A stretch of DNA of 64,000 bases from assembly GCA_016630955.3 (NCBI GenBank), contig CM049989.1:2006311-2070310 (forward strand). Reading direction: 5' to 3'. How positions within the stretch are numbered: position 1 is the first letter of the stretch; every line of letters begins with the position of its first letter. The position numbers and the translations under genes were made by a program. The DNA comes from Didymella arachidicola (lineage: Eukaryota; Ascomycota; Dothideomycetes; Pleosporales; Didymellaceae). Shown one piece after another: positions 43,666-54,303 of this stretch. Under the pieces are notes generated by a model. That model was not told the origin of the DNA. It was given only the letters and a program-made list of their open reading frames with translations, and did no database searches.

Positions 43666-46026
43666 ATGAAGCGCAAAAGTGCAGACGTCTCGACGGAAAC
43701 AGGAAAAAGACAACGTACGGCTGTTAAGGAGATCAAAGAGGCAGACTCCATCTACAACCAAGCTGCGCTGTACCTGCTGGCAACAGCCAAATTTCCGATT
43801 GACGCACTCACCTCAGAATGGAGTATTGGTGTGAACAGACCCATCGACCAAGCGCACAAGCGTCGGCTCCGCCAGATTTTCGACGAGGCAGGCGTTCTTC
43901 GGCGAGACACAAGTCACCAATTGCAGATCGCTTGCTCCAAGGCGCAAGTGCAGCAGATGCTAGATCACCTAGAAGAGGAGAACCAGGCTCAGACCACTGC
44001 CATTGCAGCCGGAGGCGCTGAAGAGGGGGACTCGAAGTGGCCGTCGTTTGAAGGTTGGGCGGCCGTCATTGGAGCGAAGGCAGAGCTTATTGCAGGCCAC
44101 CATCGCGTTGAAGCTTTCAAGGAGTATCTACGACTTCGCCGGTTGCTAGAGGAGGAACGGTGGTGGGTGTGCAGTATTTACGACAAAGGTTTCAGCCCCT
44201 GCACGTGCCAGCCAAGCCAACAAGCTAACCTAAAAGACAGATACGCTTCCTGCACACTTGCGCGTCCAGCTTCGCGCCAACCGAGAAGACATCATCCTTC
44301 CCGATAGCCACGGGCAGATATGGACAGAGCTAGCAACCCTGTCCTCCAACAATGGCCAGCTGTTCCAAGGTTCAAATAGGTCGGTTGAGCAAGAGATGCT
44401 GGAGCAACTAAGGCTCAGCAGCAGAGTAAAGTTTCCAGTCCGACGGCTGGCTACGCTGTGGAAGAATCTTAGCTGGAGACCGATGATCACTCAATGGTGC
44501 CGCACCTCGATTGGGCAGGCGACCTTCAACATCTCCACGTTTGAGTGGATGGCAAGCTGCAGGATAGACGATGTAAGTGCAATTTGTATCTAGGCACGCT
44601 CTGTACATCTACGCTAAGCAACCATCTAGTATTGGTTTTCTGCAATGAACGAGGTAACGAAGATCACATCAAAGTTCCAAGGCCAGCATGGACTGGACGT
44701 TCAGCTAGCCGACTGGAACAAGCTGGCTGGCCTACCGCGCGTACGAACTGTACACGAGGTGCGGGGATTGTTCTATCCTGGCCTTGAGCCTGACGTGGAC
44801 CCCTATTCCTCAGGCACACGTCGGCGAGACTTGTTCCCGGACGCAGACGATGATGCATACCTTGGTTTGTATCAAACGGTTCTTTCAGAACCAGGACGCC
44901 GGTTCATTGACATCCAGGCGCTTTTAAGAACTACAAAGCAAGAAGGAAAACTAATAAGCATTGTGATGTCTCACGTCACCTTGTGGATAAACGCCGAACC
45001 CGCAAAGGTCTCAGACCGCGACAACAACAAGCCTGCGCTGCGAAAGGACCTAGTCCCTGCGCTGCAAGCAAAGTATGGCGAAAGGACCTAGTCCCTGCGC
45101 TGCAAGCAAAGTATGGCGACAAGGCTGACGAGAAGTCTCGAGTCCTCCAGCAGGCAGTCCTTGATTACGTACATGGAAACGCAAAAGACTTCACCAGCTC
45201 TACGCTAGAGCACTATCTCCACAAGTATCCGAGCGGAGACAACAAAGCCTACGGCACACGGTTCGAGCATAAGGTGTGGAGAGAAGTGCTGTCTATCGTC
45301 ATAATCTACGCAGGGCCGTCTCTGCAGCACAAGTACATCGCCAGTCCCATTCCAGAGGAGGCTGGCAAGATCAGTCCGCCTACCATTGCACAGACTGCGC
45401 GTGATCTCATCTGTCAGATCCCAGAAGTTGCGAACGATTCAGCCCTTCGGTCAGCAACTGCAGCCAAACAGCTGCTTAGGATGATGCAGCCAGTGATTGC
45501 TCAATGGATAACACAGCAACACGTGGATGCGTCGGATTCTTATAGCGAAGATGGGCCACTAACTACTGTCGACCTGGCAGATGAGCAGCGCGCGGAGAGC
45601 GGGCTGTTCTCTCAAGCATCAATCAGCCACGCAACACACGAAGGGCAGCCATTAGCAGAAGCGCGGAAGCGTAGGCCCCTCCCCCGGGCCCAGAATGGAT
45701 CAAGTACGCACCAAGCCATCCAGGAGCCAACCACTGCCCAATCACCAAGCTCCAGATCGACAGCGGAGTCGGACGCAGGGGCTTCATCACGAACGGAGAT
45801 GCAGGAACGAGTGCTGATTGACTTTTCCTTGGACGGGCTGAATAATCTCCGAAAGCAACACCGTCACAACAGCGCGATCAACCAGCAGTCGGCTCAGCTG
45901 CAACAGCATCCCCTCGCGACAGAGTCTCACCAGCCTGGATATCCATCCACACCTCTTTCTTCACGCGCCACGACCGGCTCAGGAGGACGTTGGAGGCAGA
46001 GAGCATCGGCAAGGCGTGGGAAATGA
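43666..46026 (+). pseudogene. ParB/sulfiredoxin-like domain protein, three exons, frame broken by a 38-bp duplication
   Basis: Exons 43666-44188, 44241-44572 and 44630-46026. The introns, 52 and 57 nt, are GT-AG with a gctaac branch in the first. The N-terminus is basic (MKRKSADV, GKRQR), suggesting nuclear localisation. Residues about 125-150 carry GAKAELIAGHHRVEAF, the G-H-H-R signature of ParB-like/Srx folds, which in other proteins bind nucleotide or cut DNA. The middle part (LPDSHGQIWTEL, PVRRLATLWKNL) is unknown. A 38-bp exact tandem repeat at 45041-45116 shifts the frame in exon 3; with one copy the frame runs on (QAKYGDKADEK) to the stop at 46026. The tail is Q/S/R-rich. The duplication is the only defect, so the gene is newly broken or the duplication is an assembly error. 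Confidence 0.6.
45041..45116. repeat. Exact 38-bp tandem duplication in the ParB-like gene
   Basis: Copies at 45041-45078 and 45079-45116, starting cgaaaggacctagtccctgc, identical along the whole 38 bp. 38 is not a multiple of three, so it shifts the frame and brings in a TAG at 45089-45091. Confidence 0.9.
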
Positions 46027-46285
46027 CGAGGATTCATAAACTTCGAAGCCGCCGCAGAAGGTCCGACATTGGTACCTGGCACGTACCACAGTAGCTGAAG
46101 ATGATCAGCGCTAGTAAAAATAAAGAATAGAGATTGCGTTACATGTTTACTGCTCTCAAGTTTAACCTGCCCCGTGGCTTGCCCCTGGGGGCAAGCGGAC
46201 ACCGCGCGATCCTTCCACCGGATCCCGTCGGCGGTTGCTTCGCCTGTTCCTGCTATGGGAAAGTGCTGCCTATACATGTCTCACG

Positions 46286-46937
46286 ATGGATTTCGATGGA
46301 TTTGACGACGAGCTTTTGAACCTAAGTCCACCCCAAGACATAGATCTATGGCCCAATTCGCCGCCAGCCGTTGTCGTAACGCAGCCTCCGGACGCGCAAC
46401 AAAGCGCCAACAGCGATGATGATGGTTCTGGAGATGACGATGGACTCTACGGCGACGCGTCGCCCGGCGAACTTGGGGACGACTGCAGCGAGGGCAGCTT
46501 TGGCGACGAGGAACAGGTGATAGTGGCGGCAGACCAGTACTCGTGGAAGATTGATCACTCCAAAGGGGACCACAAGTTCAAATGTGTGTTGGTGTGCAGT
46601 GGACTGCGTGTATATGCAAATGCACACAGCGACTGACAATGCAGCAGTGCAGGAGTTCATGGCGGCGACCAAGAGCACATGTTTCGACGGCAGCCAGGCT
46701 ATCGACATGCTGCAAAGGCGATACACGATCGACTACGGAAGCAGGAAGGCTGGCTCCCGAGCTGCTGCGTTGGAGGACGAGTACATACCGTCGTTCTTCC
46801 TTGATCTTCTCATCATCGTCGGACGACCGCTCAGGCCGATCACGCAGCCATGCAGCCGCTTTTTCGACAAAGTTAGATTAAAAGAAGGAAAAGCAAGAGT
46901 AATTCGAAAAGTTATAGAAGATAAAAGTAGGAAGTAG
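46286..46937 (+). CDS. Hypothetical acidic protein, probably two exons
   Basis: Starts MDFDGFDDELLN at 46286. The first part is rich in D/S/G (NSDDDGSGDDDG) and is followed by YSWKIDHSKGDHKFK. An intron at about 46584-46644 (GTGTGT...CAG, branch ctgac) would join it to VQEFMAATKS and on to LEDEYIPSFFLDLLI. A donor at 46608 (37-nt intron) is the alternative. The C-terminus runs into a purine-rich block (KEGKARVIRKVIEDKSRK) and may be an artefact. About 196 residues; no family recognised. Confidence 0.4.
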
Positions 46938-47205
46938 AAGAGAGAGAATAAAAGAAGGAGAAGGAATTAAAAGACAAGAAGATTGAAAGAGGAAGAAGGT
47001 AGAGCAAGTTTAAAAGAAGAAAAAAGGTAGTGTTGGGGTTATAGTAGAGACAAAGGAATAGAGTATTATTAGAGTTGTACTATAAGAAGTTAAGTGAAAA
47101 ACAAGAGTATAATAAGCTTAGAGAAAGGAAAAGAAGAATAAAAATAATAAGGCAGAAGAGAAGGATTTAGAAGAAGAGAGGTAAGAAAAGAAGAGTAGTG
47201 TTACG
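46867..47205. repeat. Strand-biased purine-rich block
   Basis: About 340 bp in which the plus strand is nearly all A and G with some T and very few C (for example agagagaataaaagaaggag). A similar block lies at 63395-63770 near the telomere. It is not a clean tandem repeat. Confidence 0.6.
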
Positions 47206-47560
47206 ATCCGCGGAACACGAAGGATCACAACGAGTATTACACCCCAGTACGGCACAGCAGGAGTTGGCAGCATAGGCAACTACAAGGAAAGACAGGGCAA
47301 CGCTTCGACTCTGCGAACGACATCACGTCACGTGACACTGATCAAAAGTCTTGGCAATGATCGGTGTGATCAGTGCTCAGTGCGATCAGTGATCAGTGAG
47401 ATCAACGATTAGTATGATCAGTACCTTACAGGTACTGAGCACACTGCATATCTCTTTAGTATATAGCATATAGGAACACAACCCTTATAGTTCGTGTTCA
47501 ACCTACATGGCAGGGAACCAACAGGTTGGGGTACCCGCACGGATCTCTTCTGCCCTGTTT
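47203..47560 (+). repeat. Possible solo LTR remnant with a GATCAGTG cluster
   Basis: It opens with tgttacgatccgcgg, a start common in fungal LTRs, and holds a gtatatagcatatagg TATA-like site near 47459. At 47339-47428 the motif gatcagtg or close variants recurs about six times. No target duplication, partner LTR or clear right end was found, so the LTR call is weak; the repeat cluster itself is plain. Confidence 0.25.
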
Positions 47561-47574
47561 CGTACTAGTCCCGG

Positions 47575-50500
47575 ATGGACTCCATAACTACCCCTGCACT
47601 TACCCCTTTTAGCTATCTTGGCTCCGCAACCTCTGCTGCTGAGTTGGACCTCCGATTTCATGCAACTGCTACAACTGCGGGGCGTGGTGCTAAGTCTAGT
47701 CTATGTCTCGTACGTGGAGAATTTACACAGGAAATCCTGTCAATCCCAGCTACTGCACGTTGCAGTCTAGCCTTCCAGATCCCCCTTCTACTATCGCTAA
47801 GGCAGGTGTCCAGGCAATTATACCAATACAGTCAAGTTTACTAACTGCTTGCTTCTAGTTAGAAGCGAGAGAAACGCTGAACATCATCTCCTACCTGCCA
47901 CTATATGGCTACCTGTTTTGCACGGTTTGCAGGAGCGCCATTTCCCGCAAGGTACTCCTCAATCATCTCCAGCGACATCACGGCATCAGCAGCGGCCTAT
48001 CCACAACTATACTTCGCCAATACGAACATCTCTCCGTAGCGCAGGAAGACTTGGACATCGTTCCACTTCCCAATGACAGCCGTGTCTTGCCGTTCCTAGC
48101 GGCTCCTGTCCAGGGTTTCAGCTGCCCGCATTGCATCTGGCTTACGGTGAACTGGGGCGAACTTCGAAAGCATCTAAGTAAAACTCATAGTATAAGGAAC
48201 ATACTAGTTGACAGGAGGGACGTTTCATGCTTCCTGCAACAATGGGTCGCGCACAGAAAGACTGGACAATACTGGCGCGTGGACCGCACCAGGACGGACA
48301 GCGTTGAGTCTGTGGAAACAGATTGCGAGGAAGAGCCAGCAGATGAAGAAAGATTGATGCAGCTGGAAGAAGCTTGTCGCGACCCAGAAATAGCGGAGCT
48401 TCTCCGTATGGAAGATGAAGAGGAACGCCGGCTTGCCAATGAAGCAAACGAGAACGCATGTCTCCCAGACAAGTTAGAGCACGACGAGAACACGCACTGG
48501 CTTTGTGAGTGCGGGTGGCCACGCTGGTTCGCACGCAAGCCGCTTCATGTAATTGTCGCTACATCGCAGCTTCCCTCGAAAAAGCATGAAGCTCTCTACC
48601 TAGGACCATGGAACGGCTCTCAATGGAGCAGCTGCTCAGCTACAGAGACGAAGCTCTTGGTGCTCGTTGAGCTTGTGAGTCGCGTGCTAGACAGGTGCGA
48701 GGAGACCCTGTCATCTACACCGCGGGTTCTTCGCTGTTGGCTACGCAGCTGGGGCCCACATTATTGCCCTATCCCATTTGAGCAACCAAAGCGACAGGCT
48801 ACGCAGAAAAAGTACCGCTCCTACTGTTACCGCTTCCTTTGCTATGTTTTCCGAGCGAGGCAGATTTGCTTTGCGCAGGGTGACGACGCGAAGGACATCT
48901 ACGGCCTGACACTTACCGCATCCCAGGCAGAAATGGCGGATACTATCTGGGCGGCGCTGGACAATCTGTCGCCGAGTGAGGCAGAGAGAGCCCTGTCAAG
49001 TCCTTCGTCGCCACTGCCTCCTCCATCCTCTTCCATCCTCGAAACTATCTTCCAGCTGCTTGTTCTCTTCTGGTCAGACACTTCGATAGACGGGGATGCA
49101 GGTGCCAAAGCACTCATTCATTTCTCCGGTGTGCTTGGGATCCACCCGTATAAGCTGACTCTCCGCACCGCGTATGATTACACACCATATCTTTCCGCCT
49201 TAATCTAGGTAGGAAGATTAGTGATCCTCGAGTATGCGCTGCCGTCGCGAGCTTACAGTTCGTGGGACCCTCTTCTCCAGGCACGCACTACGCATCCAGA
49301 TCAAGGGTCGAGGCTTCTTAGAGAGATTCGGCCAAGGTATCTCCAACGTGGTACCTTCGCGCCCCTCGGATATTTCATTGAGCGCCTCCAACATGGCAGA
49401 GCTGTAGCAAAGCGGGAAGGTGGCAAAACAAACATCTCCTGGTCACCTGATGGCCAGATGCTCGAGGTGAACGGATCTCAGATCACTCTGACACAGCTGC
49501 GCTCTACAGTGCACTCTCTTCTAGATGCGATCAATCGGGAAGCTCGCGATCTAATGTTTCAGTGGTGGCCTGATGTCAATTTGCGTGGGATCAAGGACAA
49601 GCTAACAAGCTATCGAGCGGGCTATTCATTTCTAGCGGAGCCTGAGAACAATCTGCAAATGAGCTTCAAGCATCTTTACCGCCGAGCGTTCTTTCTTCAA
49701 GAAGGGAGGCTAGCACTGCAGGGCGCTGGACGCCAGCAAGCGGTGGCGTATCTCCAGAGACGTGGCGAGTTTATTCGACTGATCTTTGCAGGTATCCACA
49801 TGACGAGCGGCATGCCCGCTAGAGGGGAAGAGCTCCGCATTATACGCTGGGCAAATACCGTCGCTGTACAACGCAACATTATAATACACAAGGGACACAT
49901 CATGCTGGTTTTCACTTACAACAAAGTGTCCACAACAGCAAACCACTCGTTCTACATTATTCGGGTGCCTTGTCCTATAGTAGAGCGAGCTCTGTTCCTA
50001 TATCTTGCCTATATACGGCCTTTTACCGACTTCCTCCTCCGACAACTGAAACTCATTGATGCGCGAACAAAGACGAATCTGCATCTCTTCACCCGAAGCA
50101 ATCATCCCACTGGTTGCTTCAGCGCAGTAGACTGCTCGAAGAGCCTAGAGCTGGCTACGCCAGACTGCCCCATTCGACTTCAGCTGTGTATCTATCGCCA
50201 CATCGCGGTCGCCATTAGCAAGAAGCATATCCCAACACTGCTGGAGCCGTTCGACCCCAACATTCCAAAGGACCAGAACGGCTTTCTTCATCTATTAGCC
50301 TTCCAGACAGGTCACACTCCATCGATTCATGTAAGCGCTTACGCTCTCGAGAGAGGCTATCCGGCGAGATTGCAGCCAGAGCTCATCGACCGCTATTTTG
50401 AGAACAGCCTGATTTGGCATCGGTTCCTGGAGATCGAGGACAGACCTATAGACAGAGAAGCAAATCCGGGCCCGTTAGACCCACAGATACAGAAATTGAT

Positions 50501-50771
50501 AATGTTAACGATGAAGCCGGCACATTAAGCGGTAGACGTGGGTATGTTAGAAGAGGTATTTTTCGCACTGCATAGCGGAGACGGAAAGAAAGCAAAGGCA
50601 AAAGGGCCTGATAGGAGATTATTGACACGAAGCAAGCGTAGACTGAGCAGCGACCTTTGTAACGTCCTTCAGAACCAAAGCGTATCACATTCAGCTAGAC
50701 TAAAGAGCGGGAGAGTCAGCATCAGCTGTACGAGCACTGGTCTTAGATACACAAAGATAAGAAAGGGTTAG
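47575..50771 (+). pseudogene. OrsD-finger tyrosine-recombinase-like gene A, two in-frame stops
   Basis: Exon 1 47575-47805, intron 47806-47858 (53 nt, TACTAAC branch), exon 2 from 47859. Two OrsD/DUF3505-type fingers: CTVCRSAISRKVLLNHLQ (about 97) and CPHCIWLTVNWGELRKHL (about 165). The large C-terminal domain holds the tyrosine-recombinase set: PARGEELRIIRWANT with Arg at codon 49821, YNKVS, YRHIAVAISKK, and QTGH with His at 50313 and Tyr exactly nine residues later at 50340. A TAG at 49206-49208 stands where genes B and C have Trp (ALL-W-(V/I)-GRL), and a TAA at 50526 ends the main frame, which then stays open to 50771 with a basic tail. Otherwise undamaged. Its likely past role was DNA-strand exchange guided by the fingers. 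Confidence 0.8.
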
Positions 50772-50889
50772 AATTATAGGAATAGAAGGAAAGAAACGTG
50801 TGCTACGCAAGCAAAGCGTTTAGTAACCTCAGATAGCTACGTAGCCAGATTGCGAAAAGAAATGACCTACCCATAGCGTCTATTGCTAA

Positions 50890-53800
50890 GCAAAAGGTAT
50901 GCAATGTCAGCAACCAATCTGCTAAGCTTGCTATCCAAACGCTACAGGAACATGGACCAATCGCTCTAGACTACGTTACGTTTGTTGCCAGCGAGAACGT
51001 TATTATCTGTACACCTTGTTACACCGCAGTACCTGTAACTGGTTTAAACACCCACTTACGGACTTGCCACTATAAACCCGCCAAAGTGCGTCGAGCTACG
51101 ATAGCACGATTTGACGACGTGCCTGCTGCGAAGTCCTTCAATGATCTAGTGCCCCGACCGGATGGATCTACGCCGCTCTCTTACCTTGGCCCACCTCTGA
51201 CTGGATTTTGTTGCCCGCACTGTCTGGAGGGAAAGAGTATTAATTGGGATCAGATACGACAGCATACAAAGAAACACCACAACATTAGCGCGCCTGAGTG
51301 CCTTTAAGATCAATCGCGATACAAGTGTTATCTACAGAGCTGGACGAAGTACTCGCCCAAATACTGGGTGGTAAGCCAAGACGACAGCTCTCACCAGCAT
51401 CAGAGCGACGAAAGATCACTTGAGACAAGCAATAGCGAGTGCTTAACACGTGTAGAGGATGAAGAGAAAGAAGAAGAAGAACGTTTAGATGATGAGCTAA
51501 ACGGCGTGGTTCTCGACGGAGAGCTAGAACACAACGAGAACACTGAGTGGCTGCGAGGCTGCGAGTGGCCAGCGTGGTTTGCTCACAAGCCTATCTATAT
51601 CATTGTTGCAGCTGCAGCACTGCCTCCTATGGCAACATCAGATGATCTCAAACTAGGCCTTTGGAACGGATTCGAATGTGTAAGCCCAGCACAGACGGAG
51701 AGAACGATCTGGAAGATTGTAGAAGCTAGCAGAATCGTTTTCCAACAATGCGAAGCAACACTAAAGCAGACGCCACGGGTTTTGCGTTGCTGGCTGCGGA
51801 GCTGGACGCCTTCTTTTCTTCCTTACCCTTTTGAGCTGCCACAACGCGAAAACACCCGACGAAGATACTATAGAATCCACGAGCGATTCTTATGCTACAT
51901 TTTCCGCGTCTTAGCACTGTCGCGTAACATAAAAGAGCCTACAAACGACATCTCTGGGCTGCAGCTAACTACGGCTCAGCTAGCCATGATGAACCATATC
52001 TGGGACCACGTCACTGCTGTCAGCCAGCAGGCAGACCTCGGGATTCTGCTCCAGTCATCTCTGGCCGCCCTGAACGAAAATCTCTTTCAACTTCTTGTCA
52101 TGTTCTGGACAGACTTGTCGCACGACGGAAACATGAGCCGTAGCGCTATCATGAACTTCTCTGGTGTCTTGGGAATACATCCCACAGAGCTATGTTTCCG
52201 CAAGCCCTACGACTATACTCCTTTTATATCAGCACTGCTGTGGGTAGGTCGCCTGATTATACTCGAGTATGCCCTACCACTTGCACCATACAACTATCTT
52301 AAGAATCCTTGGCCCGAGCGTACAGCCTACCCCGACCAAGCACAGCGACTGCGTGAGCATATCCGACCCAAGTATCTTCAGCGAGGTAGTCTTGCACCAG
52401 CTGGTTACCTTATCGAGCGACTACAGCACGGAAGAGCAATCGCGAGGCGCGAGGGTCCTAGAACAAACATCTCCTGGTCTTCAGATGGCTTGACACTCCA
52501 TATTGCGGAAACACAGATTCATATGCGACAATTTCGTGAGACAATTCACACTGTTGTAGTAGGTTTACAAAGCCGTGCACAGGAGCTCCTCTTCGGATGG
52601 TGGCCAGACGTTCAACTCGACATTCTACAAGATAATCTTGCGACCCATCGCCCTGGATTCTCGTTTCTGGCGCACCCAGCCAACAAACTCCAGGGAGCTT
52701 TCCGCGCTGTGAGCAAATTAGCGTTCTCAGAACAAGGCGGCTTCTCGTCAGAGACAAGTAGAGGGAGAGCAAAGCAGAGGCGGTACTTGAACGAAAGCGA
52801 CAGCTTTGTTCGTCTGCTTTATGCAGCAATGCACCTAACAAGCGGCATGCCAGCACGTGGTGAGGAGCTCAGAGTCCTACGGTGGGCTGACACGATCTCC
52901 GTGCGACGAAACATCTTTATCTACAAAGGAAAAGTGATACTTGTCTTCGCATACAACAAGGCAAACACCAACACCAACAACTCGTTTTATATCGTACGCT
53001 CCCCCTGTCCTATGGTACAAAGAGTTCTTTACCTTTACCTTGTGTACATCCGCCCATTCCGCAGTCTTATTAGTCGAAAGTCAGGGGCGCAATCTACAGG
53101 CTCAACGAACCCTCACTTGTTTAGTACTCATGACAGTGCAACGGCCTGCTTTTCTTCAAGTAAAGCCCACTCGAGTCTGAAAAGGTCAACAGCCAAATGC
53201 CCTACTCCGACAACTACCAGTCTGTACAGACAAACTGCGACTAGCATTGCAAAGAAGCATCTCCCTGCACTTGTTACTGCATTCGACCCCAATACGCCTA
53301 AGGATTACAATGGATTCCTTCAACTCCTAGCTTTCCAAACAGGTCATAGACCAGTTACACATGCCAATGCATATGCGCTAGAGCATGGATTTCCTACCAA
53401 ATTGCAGCCTGATCTGATTGATCGCTACCTGGTAAACAGCCATATGTGGCATGAATTCACGTTGACCCGAGAGGAAGACGCTCTAGACTATAGCTTAGCA
53501 ACCGTGCACAAAACCTCAAGCAGTACGACACAAGTTGGTTACTACCCGGACGCTATTTCTGAGGGAACACCAGAGTGTGCTACACCCGGAATAAGCGATA
53601 CAGAGCCCCCAGACGAGGCTCTGCATACACAGACACCTGAGCAGAGGCAACAAAGAGGGAAAAAGCGACGCAGAGAGACTAAGAGTTGCAGCCCTCTTAC
53701 GAGAAAAATTCTCGATATGCAAAAGCAACTGAACGATCTTGTTCAAGAGCGCGCCATGTCAAAAAAGAGGCGAGCAACAGGTCGAAATACTGGTCAGAAT

Positions 53801-53992
53801 AATGTAGAATCAGATCCTGCGTCAGAGCTGGATACAAGCGAGTGGGAGGAGGAAAGGACGCTTAGGGCAAGGACTAGGATTCCGAAGGATGGAAGCAAGA
53901 AGGACTCTAGTTCAAAAGTACAAAGTAGTCGAACCTCAAGTACTATAAAGCGGAGGAGGGGACGGGTATCTAGTAAGAGGTTACTATCGTAA
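50890..53992 (+). pseudogene. OrsD-finger tyrosine-recombinase-like gene B, one in-frame stop
   Basis: The frame is coding-like from about 50890 with no clear ATG; a short first exon as in A and C is expected but was not placed. Fingers: CTPCYTAVPVTGLNTHLR and CPHCLEGKSINWDQIRQH, followed by a TAA at 51305-51307, after which the same frame runs to 53992. The recombinase part shows PARGEELRVLRWADT (Arg codon 52856), YNKAN, YRQTATSIAKK, and QTGH with His at 53345 and Tyr at 53372, again nine apart. The tail has a basic stretch (GKKRRRETKS) and a short coiled coil (TRKILDMQKQLNDLV) shared with gene C. It is about as long as C without C's extra 3' part. Because only one stop is present, a spliced-out or programmed event cannot be ruled out. 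Confidence 0.78.
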
Positions 53993-54303
53993 ATTCAACT
54001 CTTCCGTACCTACCTCCACGCGACCGCCACGACCCCGAGCCTCGTTCGCGCTTGATGCGGTATAGTGCGCGACTTCGGCCCTACTTCGTCCCCTCCCAGC
54101 CTTAGCCTGGAGTCGACCCCTTTTGATGCTCTATTTCGGTCTAGCTCGGCCCTGCACGGGCATGCATGCTCCAACACAGGGCAGCTATAGCAGTTCCTGC
54201 TTGTTACCTGTTGTTCTGTACTACTTTTACCTGCTTACGCATTAACTAAGACGCCACGGCCTGCTATTCAATTGTGTGCTACTGTTAGCAACAAAGTAGT
54301 GCT
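53993..54303. other. Spacer between genes B and C
   Basis: 311 bp, C-rich, no gene. It should hold the promoter of gene C. Confidence 0.4.
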
